A stretch of DNA of 64,000 nucleotides, taken from NCBI GenBank assembly GCA_018697195.1, contig CM031858.1:75079001-75143000 (forward strand). The letters are read 5' to 3'. The position numbers and the translations under genes are program-made. The notes under the pieces were generated by a model. That model did not search any database, was not told where the DNA came from, and worked only from the letters and a program-made list of their open reading frames with translations. This DNA is from Certhia americana. Its lineage: Eukaryota > Chordata > Aves > Passeriformes > Certhiidae. Positions 12,901 through 25,511 of the stretch are shown one piece after another (position 1 is the stretch's first letter; the number at the start of each line of letters is the position of its first letter).

Positions 12901-15049
12901 AGAAATAAAAATTACAGAGTACCATAATATTTTTGCTCTACCTGCAAACTTCCTTTCTGTATATATAAAATTAAACAGCTTGCTAATGCTCCAGTGGCCA
13001 CTAGATGTCAACAAAATCTAACAATATGACACCAGACTTTAGCTTTTAAATTAGGTGCAAAGCCACAGACTTGAAGCTATCTTTGTTACACATATTTGTA
13101 TTGATGTATGCTCACTCGAATGTATGGCTCCATACAAAATGCAATCCAATCCAGTTCATAATCCAATCTACTTAATGTAGTGGCAGAATGGTAACAATCC
13201 ACACACATCAACATTTCCAAGTTCACAAAGGCACTTGTAGCTAATCACGTTGTAAATATAATTTTTGAGGTATCATCTAAGTTTCCAGCAGGTGTCAAAA
13301 TAAGCTGATCTTCCTTGCCTGGATAACTAGTGAACCATACTCTGTGCTCACATTCAGCTGGGAAAAGGCTTGAATAATTCTCTCCCTACTTTAAGATCTG
13401 TGCAATTTTATGCAAGAAAAGTCATTGAGAAGAGATTTGCTATGACTTACCTAGTGTATGCAAATGTATATTTACAGTTTCCATGCTTTGTTTCTTGGGC
13501 ACCTGGCTTCTTTATAACCCATTTCTGTATATCCGAGAGACAGAGCTGAAACTTATTTTTAGCGCTTTTGTGCTAATCAGGGAAACTGGGAGAAAGAGAA
13601 ATAGAAATTTAGCCATGAGAAGAAAAAAAATAAAAAAGCTGAGCACTCCTTCATTCTGACAGGAAAGGGAAGGCTCAAACTTACACTGCTGAGAACTAGA
13701 AAATTAATGACCTTTTTTCTCTTTGAAGTTCATTGTCCTAAATATCAAGATGAGCAAACACTCTGATGACAGTCTCTCACTCACAGCTGTACCAGTTTAA
13801 GTCAGAACATATCACTCCAGATCTATCTGGTGTTAACAGATGCCACAAGTGTTTATCAACTAAAATAAGGAGGACACAAAGACTACCAAGTACCTGTTCT
13901 ATCTCCCTCCACTTTTTAATGACTCCTTTTTAAATCATGGAGATTACGAACAAAATTATTTCATCCAGTAACAGATTGAATTAAAGACTGGCAGATTTTT
14001 CTATCTGGAACTCTAAGTATTTTTAAAACCACTTTTATCCATGCAGTTACTAAATAAAAAACCTAGAAAAATTCTGGAATATTTCTAAAACTGGCATTAT
14101 GATTCTGATAGTCAACCAAGTATTCATATCACAGCTGTTTCAAAGAAAAGCTAAGTAGAAAATCTGGGATCCAAGTTGTCTAAATGATATCAATTCTGTT
14201 TAAAAATTTCATGGTATATTATGCTTTCTTTTAATTGTGAAAGTATTAACATATCCATGCTTTATATTTGCTACCAAAGAGTTCAGTCCTCAGTTTTTAA
14301 AGACAATAGGAATGATAGGATGTGTAAACAAAAGTGCATATGCAACTTTCAAACAATGAATGAAAATGTGGGGTATAGATGTCTTTTTCTTTCTGGACTT
14401 TAGAATACCAAGATATGGTATCTTATCAGGTGAACTTCAGATGAGTACACTTCAGAGGAATCTCCTCTCTTGCTTTCCTGAGTTGTTTCAGCAATGATTC
14501 TGATTAATAATATTTATTTGGAGAAGCAACACATGCAAGTATAGAAGAATTCTCACAACTCTAGGGCAGATATCAGAAAAAAAAAAAATCATATAACCTA
14601 GAAGACACAAAACACAAAATATGCTTCAAATCTACTGAGTGATCAGTTTGTTTTCTTCTATCCTACTAATTGTTGGTGAAGTTTGAAATCAGATAGGTCT
14701 CACTCATCTCTTATAGCTTGTAAGCCTCTCAATTTACTCCATAGAACCAACAGTATTCAGTTATCAGTCCAAAGTTATTTTTGCTATGATCATCATAACA
14801 TAAAAGACAGCCACATTGACTCTCTTCTCCTATTCTGCTCTGAGTTCACACTGCATGGTCTTTGCTCTTTGGTCCACTTCATCTCTGCTAAAGTATAAAC
14901 AAACAACACTCTTTTTGCTCCCCCCTTAAGACAGAATGATTTGCACTGGCATACCACTGATATGCATTCAGAGAACTCTTCCATGTACAATTGTTTCAAA
15001 TAAATGCAAAGCATCAGACTTTGAAAGCTTGGACTAAAATGTCTAACAC

Positions 15050-15181
15050 ATAAAAACCCAAACACAAAAAAACCCCCCCAAAAAACAACCAACCAACCAA
15101 AATACACAACCAAAAAAACAACCCAAAAACAACTCCCCCCCAAAAAAAATCCAACTCAAAACAAACAAACAAAAAAAACCC
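15050..15181 (+). repeat. A/C-rich low-complexity tract
   Basis: About 130 bp of A runs broken by C runs and CAAC or AAAC units. The long - strand frame across it (about 14793-15143, rich in F, V and G) is the translated complement, not a gene. Confidence 0.85.
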
Positions 15182-15340
15182 TGCAATTTGAAACGTCCTC
15201 AGTTATGAACACAATCAATTAATTAAGTAAGAAGGTGTCCTTTAAGCAGCTCAAACCACTTTGTGGGAATTTGGGTTTTCTCCGGTTAAAACTGAAGGTG
15301 TACTTTTATGAAAGTTGTACCTCAAGATTTCAAATACCAA

Positions 15341-15349
<9 letters not shown>

Positions 15350-15373
<24 letters not shown>
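15350..15373 (+). repeat. Poly(A) tract, 24 A
   Basis: Uninterrupted run of A after AAGTTATTT. No retrogene body recognised upstream. Confidence 0.9.
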
Positions 15374-15374
<1 letters not shown>

Positions 15375-16027
15375 TTACACTGACATGAAGCAAAATATCT
15401 CCAAGATAAAAGAATCTGGAATTTCTCACTGCAATGCATTTACTTTAGCAACCTTGAGGATAAAGGTTTCAATAAACAAGATATAAGCAGCTTCTCTGAA
15501 TACTAAAATACTAAAAGAGAGTAACACTGATAATTATAGCGCAAGAGACTTCCTTCCCTAAAAGGAAATTGGAAAATGTGACAGAGAGGAAGAAAATAAA
15601 AATAAACCAAAGAAAAACAAACATCCCCAAAAGCCTCTTAAAAGTGAACAGTAAGAAGAATGAACCTATTTAAGCACCTCAAAGATGATGGCAGGGACTG
15701 GAAGAAGAGAAAAGGAAGCAATTATGAAAAGCAGTGGTTATTGCAGCAGCTGGTATTTTCTAAAGATGACAGAATGTTTATCCCTTTCATGAAAATCTTA
15801 TGACTATAGAGGGTTACCATCAGCATCTCCTACCTGCTGGTATTTGTAATCCTATGCCAGAAGACTTTTGTTCTTGCCAAATGGAAGGGCAAACCTGTCA
15901 ATAATGTAGATTCTGCTTCAGAGGCAGCTGTAACACCCAGAAAAGAGGGCCATCTTGTTGGTCTTAACTCTTCCATCGTAACACAGTTGGTCAGAGCTCT
16001 GTAAGGCTGTGAAAGGAAGATCTAATG

Positions 16028-16117
16028 ATATATAAAAATACATATTTGTAAATATATAGTAAAATATATTTGTAAATATATATAGTGTGTGTATATATAT
16101 ATGCTTGTAGATATATT
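16028..16117. repeat. AT-rich microsatellite
   Basis: Dense TA/AT repeats with an internal duplication: ATATTTGTAAATATATA at 16042-16058 and again at 16066-16082 (period 24), followed by a GTGTGT(AT)n section. Confidence 0.85.
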
Positions 16118-16289
16118 TTTCCAGTAACCCATCTCCTTAGAGCAAACACCTTACATAGTGTTGATAAACTTACACCCCAGGGCATAATTTCCATCTTCAA
16201 ACAGTCACAGACAACATCACTGTTCTGTTATATATGTTTACACACAGAGGAAAAAGCAGAGTAGATTAAAAATTCCCTGCTACATCCAT

Positions 16290-16560
16290 AAGAAATGCTA
16301 AGCTCTGTAAATTCTGTCTGCTGTTTAATTGCCTTTCTCTAAATCAATTGACAGTATGTGATTTTGCACTTGCTGTATATAATTTCAGAATGACCAAGGC
16401 TGGTAGATCAGCTTTCATTTTTATATGTGCTAACAATTTTATGCATGCATGTGTGCATATCAGTCAACCCATAAAGTAATTGGGACAAAGACATTATTAT
16501 TTTAATTATATTGTAAAAGGATAATTTTATAGTCATGTAAAACTGATGGATTTCTCAAAC
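16290..16560. promoter_or_regulatory. Candidate conserved non-coding element
   Basis: A non-repetitive stretch packed with homeobox/POU-like words (TTTAATTGCC, ATCAATTGACAG, TTATGCATGCAT, AAGTAATTGGG) and free of simple-repeat decay. This texture is like vertebrate conserved non-coding elements. Conservation cannot be tested from one sequence, so this is only a candidate. Confidence 0.2.
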
Positions 16561-19174
16561 AGCCATACAGCATTGCATAATCCCTAGCAATTAGTTTCAT
16601 CAGGCAATAAATCTTTCATCACCACAATGGTACAGAGTACCAGGAATGCAGCATTGGAGAACAACTGGACGACATATATGGTGTGAAAAAAACCAAACAA
16701 AAACACATGTATTTCTGGTACAAATCCAAAGCAAGCTCATAAAAATCAAGACATTTACTCCAGTCTGTCTGAGAACCATCCCGTGTAAAATAGATTGCAA
16801 TGGATCATATAGTGAATTTTTTAACCTGCATAGTGTCTATAAACATCCTGTATTTTTATTGCTATGAATAGTAAGAGGAAATACAAATAAGAATAGTTAG
16901 GTTTTTACCTTCGTTTGTGTTCATGGTCCCAGTTCATGTGAACCACAAAGTACTGCAGGCAGACTGCCAGAAGGTAGTCAAAAAACCTCTCCCTCTTTCT
17001 TCTCCCTATTGCTTCTCACTATCAACAAATAGTTCTCAAACAGATTTAGACTGCCTCCCAAGAAGAAAACTTTTGACATCTTAGTGCACATCACATGGAA
17101 AGGTAATGCAGTCATATCAGCAGAAAACACCTGTCTGTCAGCAAAAGCCATTCAGACTGGCATAAGGTCTGATAAAAACTTCCATAAAAACAAATTAGAA
17201 TTCTTACAGCATGGACAAAATTCCTCTTTTTAATTCCTGTTCTTCTCAAACTGTCAGTTTTGGGGCTGAGATTTTTTTCTGTATGTCTGTCTGGAAGTTA
17301 TCTTATAAAGTTATGCAACTGCTTTACTCTAATAGGTCTCATGATGAAAAAGTTACATGGTCAAGGGAACTCCACACCTAGCAAAAGAAAAAATCTACCC
17401 ACATTCCCGAGTTATGCTGGACAACTTTGAGTTCAGAGCCAGGAGGATAAAATCATACAATCAGGTTTCATTTGTTTTCCTATGCTAAAAGTCTTAGAAA
17501 ATTGAGTTGCAAAGTCAACACACCTCATCCTTGGTACTCATTGTTTTTAAAGAATAAGACCAGATTTTGCTCCCTCCTAGTCCTGACTCTTCTTTTTCTA
17601 AAAGCCACAGAAAAAAAATAGGTTTAAGATGAAAGGCAAGGAAGACTAGCTGTCAAGAAGCTAAGGTTGTCTCAGTGTCTCTTACTCATTCTTTATCTGT
17701 CACTGAGAGACTAAACAAGAAACAAAGGCATGAAACTGCTCAATCTGATTCACCCATTTTCATGTTTATAAAAGAAGGGTATGAGGAAGTGCAATCAAAA
17801 TGAGCTGTATATTCTGTTACACAGCACTGCATATATTTAAGGAGGTTGCTATCATAGTGGGACAGAAAAAGATTCAATAAATTCAAAACTACAGCAGATG
17901 GTACTATGGTTTATTTTTCAAATTTCTTCCGAAAGCATAAACCAATTACCATCTGAAATAGGTTGGAACAAACTTTATTTAAGGTTATTTACCTTTTCTT
18001 ATGAGTTTTTGGGGTTTTTTTCTGTGAAGGAGCTCCATCACTATGGATAGAGAAGGCCAGCCTAAATTGCTGCTGGTGTTACCTGTGGCTTACGTGGCCT
18101 CATTATGCATGAGGTCAGCATGGATTTTTTTCTGAAACCAACAAAATACTGTGGGTTTTTCCTGCTTGCATTTTATAAGATAAATTTAGGATGGCCAGCT
18201 TAGAAGCCTAACAGCTGTGAAATTGACATCAAAGTATTCAAGAAAACGAAAAGCAAACAATTTGAAAGGCATAGGATTTTCAGCTACCTTTTAAGAAGTC
18301 AGTTTTGTTTGCTTTTGACATCTTTACTTACCATCACATGTTTAAAGACCAATGCCTAGAACACTTCCATGAAAGAGTCTTTGTAAAAAGTCAGTGGCTG
18401 TGTTGTGTCAATTACAGAAAATATCTGCAGTGCAGAAAAATGTGTGGAAAAATACCGATAACTGTGAAATTTTGGAGTGTCAATCACAAGGTAAGTAAAT
18501 ATATCCCTATCCATTAAATATTAATAACCACAAAACTATAAGTTACAAGAAGATTATTAATCAAGTTATATCAAAATCATGATGAATATAAATATGCAAA
18601 GTTTAGCTTATCTTAGGGAATGGAACTGATTTGTTCTTCTTGAGAATACATCTCCAATTATAGGAACCTAAGGCTGTCAGAAAATAGTTGTGAATATAAG
18701 CCTAAATCTTGCCTGATTCCTTTGTTAGTCCCCCCGATGTAACTTTTTATTATAAATTTATGAAATTCCTTGTTATTTGCTTCCTGTCTGTCCTAGGTCA
18801 CCCCTCTGATAGACTATTCTCAAGGAAGATGCTGAGTATTTTTAACTTTATCATTTCTTAGCTTTTGATAGAATAATCAGTGTCACAATCAGAAGCAGAT
18901 AAAACAAAAACAACAAATCCAAACATTTAGATATCAATAGTTTGACTTAAACAAAGGATTGCTTTGTTTAAGATACAGCGAGAAATTGGGAATATTACTC
19001 TGAATAATTGGTCATCCTTATAATGTTCTATTGCAGAAGCTCTTGCTGGCTAAGGGCAAAGCTGATTTGACTGAAGGTTTTCATGTAGACAATCTATCTT
19101 GACATACAGAAAAAACAATAATAAAAAAAAGTTAGCTCAAAAATATTCCTATATCTTTAATTTATTTAAATTTT
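16561..19174. other. AT-rich non-coding stretch
   Basis: No recognised repeat or gene. A frame at about 18338-18492 ends on a strong splice-donor-like AAG/GTAAGT, but its cysteine-containing peptide matches nothing I know; it is treated as a weak exon candidate in the findings, not as a gene. Confidence 0.45.
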
Positions 19175-19925
19175 TGTCCTGCCCCTGTGGCAAGAGGCAA
19201 GAGTACCTGTCCCACCTTGTCTGATACCTGTGGGCCCCAGTTGGGGCAGGTACACAATTACCTCTCTTCCTCCCCCTTCCTGCCCTGCACAGTGGAGGGA
19301 ATAAGTGCAACTTGCCTTGGTCAGAAGGTTGGACCTCCTGTCAGTGAGAGGCCTTGATCCAGAGAAGTTTCCAGATCATGACTGTGTTCAATAATGATCC
19401 CCAAACCAACCAGGATATAAACGGGGCCCCTGACAGAAACCATGTGCAGTTTTTCTTTGAACAGCAGTTCTGCGATGGGAAACCTCCTCTTAGTGCATTG
19501 CGATGCACTCAAGGAGACTTCCAGGGACTGAGTGCCTTCATCCCTTTTCCAGGTGAGTGACTGTTTCTAACGGGCATCTGTGAGTGATCCTTTGACCGTT
19601 CCAGTGAAGTGAACCCACCTTCTGGGTACCCCTGTGGGAGAAGCCTCCCATGCATGTATGAGTGCAGGTGCCCTTTGGGTCATCGTCCTTGTCCTTGCAG
19701 GAACAATATCTCTGACTGGTAACACTGAACTTGTAACTGCTATGGACTGTAATCACAGTTACCCTTCTATTTGTTAGTTTTAGCCATTGGCTTTTGGTTG
19801 TAAATTTATGTTTGTTCAGGTGTGTTAACTTTGTGAAGTTCTTTTTGTATATGTCCACGACAATACCCCTTATATAATGGGAGAAATTTCTTTTGAGGAT
19901 ACCACAGCTGAATACTACATACATG
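19175..19925 (+). mobile_element. LTR-like retroelement fragment, unclassified
   Basis: A GC-enriched block in AT-rich DNA. It begins TGTCCTGCCCCTGTGGCAAG, has a C/T-rich promoter-like section, then a TATA-like GATATAAACGGGG (about 19413), then an R-like section with the inverted repeat AGTGCAT/ATGCACT (19492-19498 and 19503-19509), and a perfect donor-like CAGGTGAGTG (about 19551-19560). This is the order of an LTR followed by a retroviral leader with a splice donor. No AATAAA, primer-binding site or 3' CA end was identified, so the right boundary is arbitrary. Frames inside it on both strands (about 19321-19512 -, 19354-19560 +) are not convincing proteins. Confidence 0.4.
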
Positions 19926-20047
19926 GAAATAATGTTTTGAACTTCTTTAGAATCAATAAGACACTACCACAGCAAATTGAGCAATGACTACATGGAAGGG
20001 ACAAGACTGATTATTTTGTCCCTTGTCTCATAGGGTCACAAAGTTAT

Positions 20048-20277
20048 CACAGGGATAGAACACATGCCCTGTGAGGAAAGGCTGAGGGGACTGGGATTGT
20101 TCATCCTGAAGAAATGGCAGCCTTCCAGTACCTGAAGGGGGCCTACATGAGAGCTGGGGAGGATCTTTTTACAAGCAGGTAGTGATAGGGGGAAGGGCTA
20201 AGAGAGAAGTTGAGCCATGACTGGGGGTAGTTTGCCATGGCCAAGATAAGGTGCACTTCCAAAGGCAATTCTTTCCT
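20048..20277 (+). mobile_element. CR1 LINE fragment, 3' end, internally deleted
   Basis: The wording is the familiar 3' part of CR1: a GAACACATGCCCTGTGAGGA-like section, GCTGAGGGGACTGGGATTGT, CAGCCTTCCAGTACCTGAAG (about 20118-20137), then TTTTTACAAGCAGGTAGTGA. After about 20205 the sequence jumps to a remnant of the extreme 3' end (AAGGTGCACTTCCAA), so the middle of the tail has been lost. It corresponds to the end of ORF2 and the 3' UTR, too short to encode anything. Confidence 0.8.
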
Positions 20278-22896
20278 TATATAATCAACTGACTAATGTG
20301 AACTATCTGTGTAGAAGAGATCACTGCTTTAAAGCTCCAGAAACATTGCTGCTGGAATAGGAGATTATAGCTGTTTTCTTTATTAGTACTCTAAGTCAGG
20401 AATTTCTGAAGTATACTTACATGTTAAATACAAACTGAACAGCTACCTCAGGCTACAAGAAGTTCAAAATGATGCTTAGAGGCAATGTTCAAAACACCTT
20501 GGAGAACCTAATTCCCAGAATGATTGGGAAATGAAAAGAGTAACTTGAAAATGCTAGAGAAGAAAATGTTTCCAGAAGTGACTATCCAGCACAGAGGAGC
20601 ACACTCTTTGGGTTTTGTATGCGTACTTCACAGAGCAACTACCCAATGCTCCTGGCCTTGGACTAAGAGGAGGTTGCAGTGACTTTGGTTGGAGAATAAC
20701 CTTCCAGCCCAAGCTGCTTCAGAAGACCTTGGAATTGACCTTTTCATCATACAAGCTTAGCTGATATAATACCTATTGAATGGCACATTTATCTTTCTTG
20801 TAAGATTCTAATTCAAAACATACAGATCAGATTATTGCATATTAGGAGCTATTACTCATTTGCCAATGCCTAGTGGTGCATTTATTAATTTCAAATACAA
20901 GCAACAGAAATTCACAAAGGAGCAGCAAATTTCTGATTTGATCATTGCTAGTAGTTTAGTCCAGGTTTGGGGGCATTCAGACAGTACTGGAAGAAGCGTA
21001 AGAGATCTGTGTCTGGATGAACCTGAAAGCCAGATGAAGTTAACCTTCTGCTAAGATCCTGGATGGTAAGAAGAATAATATCCTCAGGACACCTAAATTT
21101 GTCAGATTTTGCCACTAATCTATAAGTAAAACTTTGCTTTCCAGAGGGACCTGCACTTTTTCCACTGATGTCTGATGGACTGAGATACTCTAATTGAAAG
21201 ACAGCAAAGCAGGTTTTGAATATTGGCACAGGATCTAGAAGTCCAAGGATTTCCCACTTAGTCATGAGCTGGATCCAATAAAAATACAGAACTTCTCAAG
21301 ACAGAAAATGTTATACTACAGTAGCCTTTTAAAAGAATAGGGAAGGAATATATAACATGGGGAATTGAACATAGTATAGTTCATGCCTTTGCAGCCTACC
21401 ACACCACTCTTGAAAAGGTTGGGAGGGTAATTAGTAATCTGTATCTATCATTATGGATCAGCAGTCCTAATGAACACATCAGACTCGCTGTTTAAAGCGA
21501 TGTATAGTGGATGCTGCATTTAATCACCATGTTGGACTCCTCAGTCAGAAGGAGCATCTGACAAACTTAATACTGAGGTTAGAGACTTCAACATATGTAC
21601 AATGGACCTGCTACTGAAAGTGTCATTACCATATAACACTGAGAAACACTGTCACTTCTCAGATTTATCCTTTTTGGTGTTTTAGCTTGTTTTGTGGTTT
21701 TTTTTTTTTTTTTTTCGTTGTTGCTGTCCTGAAGATGCCAATGAGAAGTAGATGACTCCATTAATGCAAACTCACTTTTTGAAAAGGTCATCTTTCCATT
21801 TGAAGTCAATCTCCAAGTCGATTTCTTTGCAATAGTGGTCCGAGAGCAGCCATTCCCAGTCATTTCACTAGCATTCCAAGTGTCATTCTTTGTGGCATTC
21901 TATTGACTACTTAACAAAACCTACTTAAAACAAATAATAAATGAAGCTTAATGAGAGTTCCAGCTATCAAATTTCCTGTGCAATTCTGAATTTCCAGCAA
22001 GTATGCAACACTTCTACATTTTATTGTTTAAAACAAATTTTATAAGTCCCCTTCTTTTCAAACTGTGCATGTATATAGCACACTACATTATACACATTAA
22101 AATAAACCTCTTATTTTGATGAATTAATATTTTCATAGTAAGCAATTGAATTGCAAACATTCAAACTCAGAATACTGAAGCATATGGTAGTATTATCTGT
22201 ATCTGTCTAACAACTATGTGAAATTTAAAAAATGGACCTTATTACTAAACTTCCACAATGTTTTGAATTTCAGTTGCAAGTGGAATTTAGGTTTAGGTTT
22301 TTTCTGTAGTTCTCCACAACTCTTGTGAGAAGTACTGATAGGTTTTTGCTATCTATGTTTCTTTCAATCTGAAAGGAATGGGTTGACATAAAGAATCTGG
22401 AAGAGAAGAATATTCTACTCTCAAAAAAATGTCTGATATGCTCAATTCTTTATCTGTTGAAGTCATATTCAGCTGATTGGCACCAGTGGTCCACCTTTCA
22501 GAGTGAATATATTTTTTTCTTTCATATTTGTCAATCCAAATACAGAATACTTAAAAAATACAGTGCACATTTATTGCTCAGAAAGAGCAAAAGAAAATTT
22601 CAAAAAGGTATTCATTTTTCTAACACCTCATTGCCTTTTAGAAGCTGACTGTAGTGATTATATCAAATTGAAATACTTGGTTAATAGGGCTAGTTATTAA
22701 CATAAGCCACATTCATATGCACCTTCACTCCTATCCAATTTCTAAGAACCTACGATTGCAGACAGAAAATGAAATAAACTTATTAAAAATGTTTAGTATT
22801 ATAAATAAAATGAGTAAGGGGGTTTAATTTTTTTGTTTAAAAAAAAATTCTCAATGTAATATATGCTGAACAGGAGATACAGTGGATAATAATTCT
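20278..22896. other. AT-rich non-coding stretch with a T18 tract
   Basis: No classified repeat or gene. A run of 18 T lies at 21698-21715 within a T/G-rich section (about 21670-21725). Frames of 60-105 codons (about 20860-21054 +, 20948-21265 -, 21588-21863 -) lack domains and splice context. Confidence 0.5.
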
Positions 22897-23697
22897 TGTG
22901 AAGACCTCTAGAACCTAAATGTTTGAGACTTGGAAAGTAAAAAATAAAATTGCTAGCATGCAAGAAATTAGACCCCCTCTGAGGCCCTCAGAGGGAGAAA
23001 AGAATGTAGTAGTTGAATTAAAGCCTTTAGGGAAATTAAAGTATATTAAACCATGTAAATATAAAGTAGAACTATAAGTTTTACTTTTAAGCAAGTTAAA
23101 ATTAAGTTTAAGTAAGTAGAAATACGTTTTATTCACTTTAAGTGCCTTATCAGGGTGAAGTACCCTAAGTCCTTGTTAAAAGTTCAGTGCTTTAGCTCTA
23201 GACATAACCAAAACATAGCAGAATATTGTTTGCATTCCTAGATAGAACCATGTACATGAATAGATATATATATACGTGAATATATGCAAAGATATGTAAA
23301 AATGTATAAGAACTGACACTGCTTTTCGCATCTTAAAGTTAAATTCTAATAAGTGTAAAGAGAATGTTTTAGAATCACAATATTAGCTGATTGGATGATT
23401 TATGGATTAAAAACCTCCATCTCAGGCTTGCTTGCACGCTTACTTTTGCTCGCTTTTGCTTTCACCTGCATGCACTCACACACACGCACGCATCCACACA
23501 GAAGAAAAAAGAAGAAAAGAAAGCTGCAAGAACTCCTGCTGTAGCCTGGGTCTTAGTCCCAGAAGGCCGCAAGAACTACTGCTCGAGGTCTGGATGAAAA
23601 ACTTTCAGCATTCCAAACTTTCGCCTCCAGACTGATGCATTTATAAAATAAACAACTTTACAGCAGCAACTACAGCTCCTGTCTATCTGAAAACTCA
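22897..23697 (+). mobile_element. Probable LTR of an endogenous retrovirus, family C
   Basis: About 800 bp with LTR-like order. A TGTGAAGACCTCTAGAACC start leads into a U3 with a 21-bp perfect palindrome (22975-22995), then a CCAAT-like box (AGCTGATTGGATGA, about 23384-23397) followed closely by a TTAAAAACC TATA substitute, a CT/CA-rich leader (about 23440-23500), an AG-rich section, and the poly(A) signal AATAAA (23647-23652), about 45 bp before a CTCA end. Spacing from CCAAT to TATA to AATAAA fits an LTR with a long R. Ends and target duplication were not confirmed and the family is not recognised. Frames near 23391-23635 are not genes. Confidence 0.5.
23647..23652 (+). terminator. Poly(A) signal AATAAA of the probable LTR
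   Basis: AATAAA followed by CAACTTTACAGC in the last 50 bp of the element at 22897-23697. It sits where R ends in an LTR. Confidence 0.45.
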
Positions 23698-24340
23698 TAA
23701 ACCAACTCAACATAAAATATCACAAGATCATGCAGACATGAGTATTTACAAACACTAGCATTTTTTTTTAGAATAACATATGTAAGGAGTGCTCTGGACT
23801 ATAAAGAAACAGAAAAAGAAATACTGCTTTGTATTATACCTAAAAATTGTAAGTACTGCTTAACAATCTTGAAAGAGTTTGGATATTTAACTGAAGAAAT
23901 CTTCTAACAGATAAAACATTTCACCCAACTTGCAATTTTTGTCATAAAACTACTACATATTCCTTTTTAATGTTTGTGAAATGCTGGCTTTCAATTTTAT
24001 TACTAATATAGACTTCCCACTTTAAACTAGAAATCAGACTGAGTTCTCCAGTCTTGCTCAGTCAGCAACTCAGTAACACTCTGAATTATGCTGCACTCTC
24101 TTTTTCCTTCTTCCTTTCTCCTCCACACTTATTTAATGGTGTATTCCAGCCTCTAGGAGACTTATATTCACACAGATTTTACCTCCATCACTGCAGTGGG
24201 GAGGAACGTAATTATTCACCAAATGAATATTTTATTATTTTCTAGACAAATAAGCACAATTCTAGGACAGATAAATATGTAATTTGGTATTTAAGTAGTA
24301 TTGCAATATTTATACTTCAGCCAAAAATTGCCACTCGACA

Positions 24341-24374
<34 letters not shown>

Positions 24375-25252
24375 CTATCAGTAATAATAAGCAAAAAATT
24401 TAAGTTTTGAACTCTTGGCTTGTCTTTTGATGTGTATGCATACCTCAAGGAAGTGCAAATCTTCTTAAATGGAATAGAGGAACCCCAAACAACAGAACTT
24501 ACTGTCCTCCTGTTGGTTGGTGTAACCAACAAACTTGCAAATAAGCTACCTTTAAAAAATCTGTTCTGACATTGATTTCATTCTATACCTTTTTCTAGTG
24601 AAGCTCAGAATCTCTAATTTCTTCTCAGAGGGAGAGAAGTGCTGCTGATGGTGCTCAAGGCATTTAATATCTAGAAGTCTGTGTTCAAAGATTTCACCTG
24701 ATAATACATAATACATCAGAACTACACTGAGGTTGTACAACACTTGCCAACATATTTCTGACAGGTGATTTACTTGTTAAAACCCACATGAACAAATAAT
24801 TATAGTCAAATTTCAATGCAGATTTTTTTTTTTTTACTTTGTAGTGTTTCTCTCTGTCATGTGAAATGTTTTAAAGTCCTCATCTGCTTGTCTTTGTAAG
24901 TTTTATATCTCTTTACAGATTACCAAAATTGAAATACAAGGTAATCAGATATGGTAATAGATGCCAAAATGAAATATTTGTTATATAGATAATGAGCTCT
25001 CAGCATATATTATAGATAGATGCAATTAGAAAATGGGAGAATACAAGAGTTATCAATGGCAATTTACATTCTTCAGGCAGTCTAGTTATCTAGTACATCT
25101 AGTTATCAGCAAGGAATAATTCTATGATTTCATTCAGTTTGAAAATGCCTTACTGGATTTTTAACGGGGTCTCCAAAGCTGACTGAACACTTTTATTTCA
25201 TTGATTTCTCTTTTTTTCAAAGTTTTAGGAAAAGATTTCTTTGTCATCTGTA
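23698..25252. other. AT-rich non-coding stretch with a T32 tract
   Basis: A run of 32 T at 24343-24374 is the main feature. The lysine-rich - strand frame across it is the translated complement of the T run. No gene or dispersed repeat recognised. Confidence 0.55.
24343..24374. repeat. Poly(T) tract, 32 T
   Basis: Uninterrupted run of 32 T, equivalent to poly(A) on the - strand. No source element was recognised on its A-strand upstream side. Confidence 0.9.
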
Positions 25253-25511
25253 TGAGATTTGTTTGGGAAAGGCTTCAACTTCATAGCTGCTCATAGGGAC
25301 CATGTTTTGGATTTGTAATCTAAAAAGTATTGATAAAATTTGATAGATGTTTTACCCATTGCTGAGCTCTACTTACACACTGTCAAGGTGTTTTGTTCTT
25401 CTCACACCATCCCACCAGCAAGGAAGCTGGAGGTGCACCAGAAACTGGGACCCTCTTGTGCATTGGAACAGCTGATCCTAGCTGGCCAAAGGGTTATTCC
25501 ATACCATATGA
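25253..25511 (+). mobile_element. Truncated family B LTR (5' part)
   Basis: Resembles the 5' half of the LTR at 6705-7312: CATGTTTTGGATTTGTAATC, TATTGATAAAATTTGATAGA, ATTGCTGAGCTCTACTTACA, the TTCTCACACCATCCCACCAG section, and GGTTATTCCATACCATATGATG just where the TATA region should follow. It stops there and is joined directly to the start of another LTR of the same family. The first 20 or so bases are too diverged to fix the left edge. Confidence 0.7.

Larger units (their letters stand above)
8605..16027. other. Long AT-rich non-coding stretch
   Basis: About 7.4 kb without a recognised gene or dispersed repeat. It holds a 47-A run (9913-9959), a TTG/TTTG microsatellite (about 11024-11050), the A/C tract 15050-15181 and a 24-A run (15350-15373). 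Open frames are short, lack domains, and some are simply poly(A)/poly(T) translations. Confidence 0.5.

Noticed and set aside
14793..15143. 116-codon - strand frame with a hydrophobic F/V/G-rich stretch resembling membrane segments
   Set aside because: The hydrophobic part is the translated complement of the A/C low-complexity tract at 15050-15181.
19321..19560. Frames of 63 and 68 codons on opposite strands
   Set aside because: Both lie in an LTR-like block and overlap each other; no recognised protein. The donor-like CAGGTGAGTG is better explained as a retroviral leader donor.
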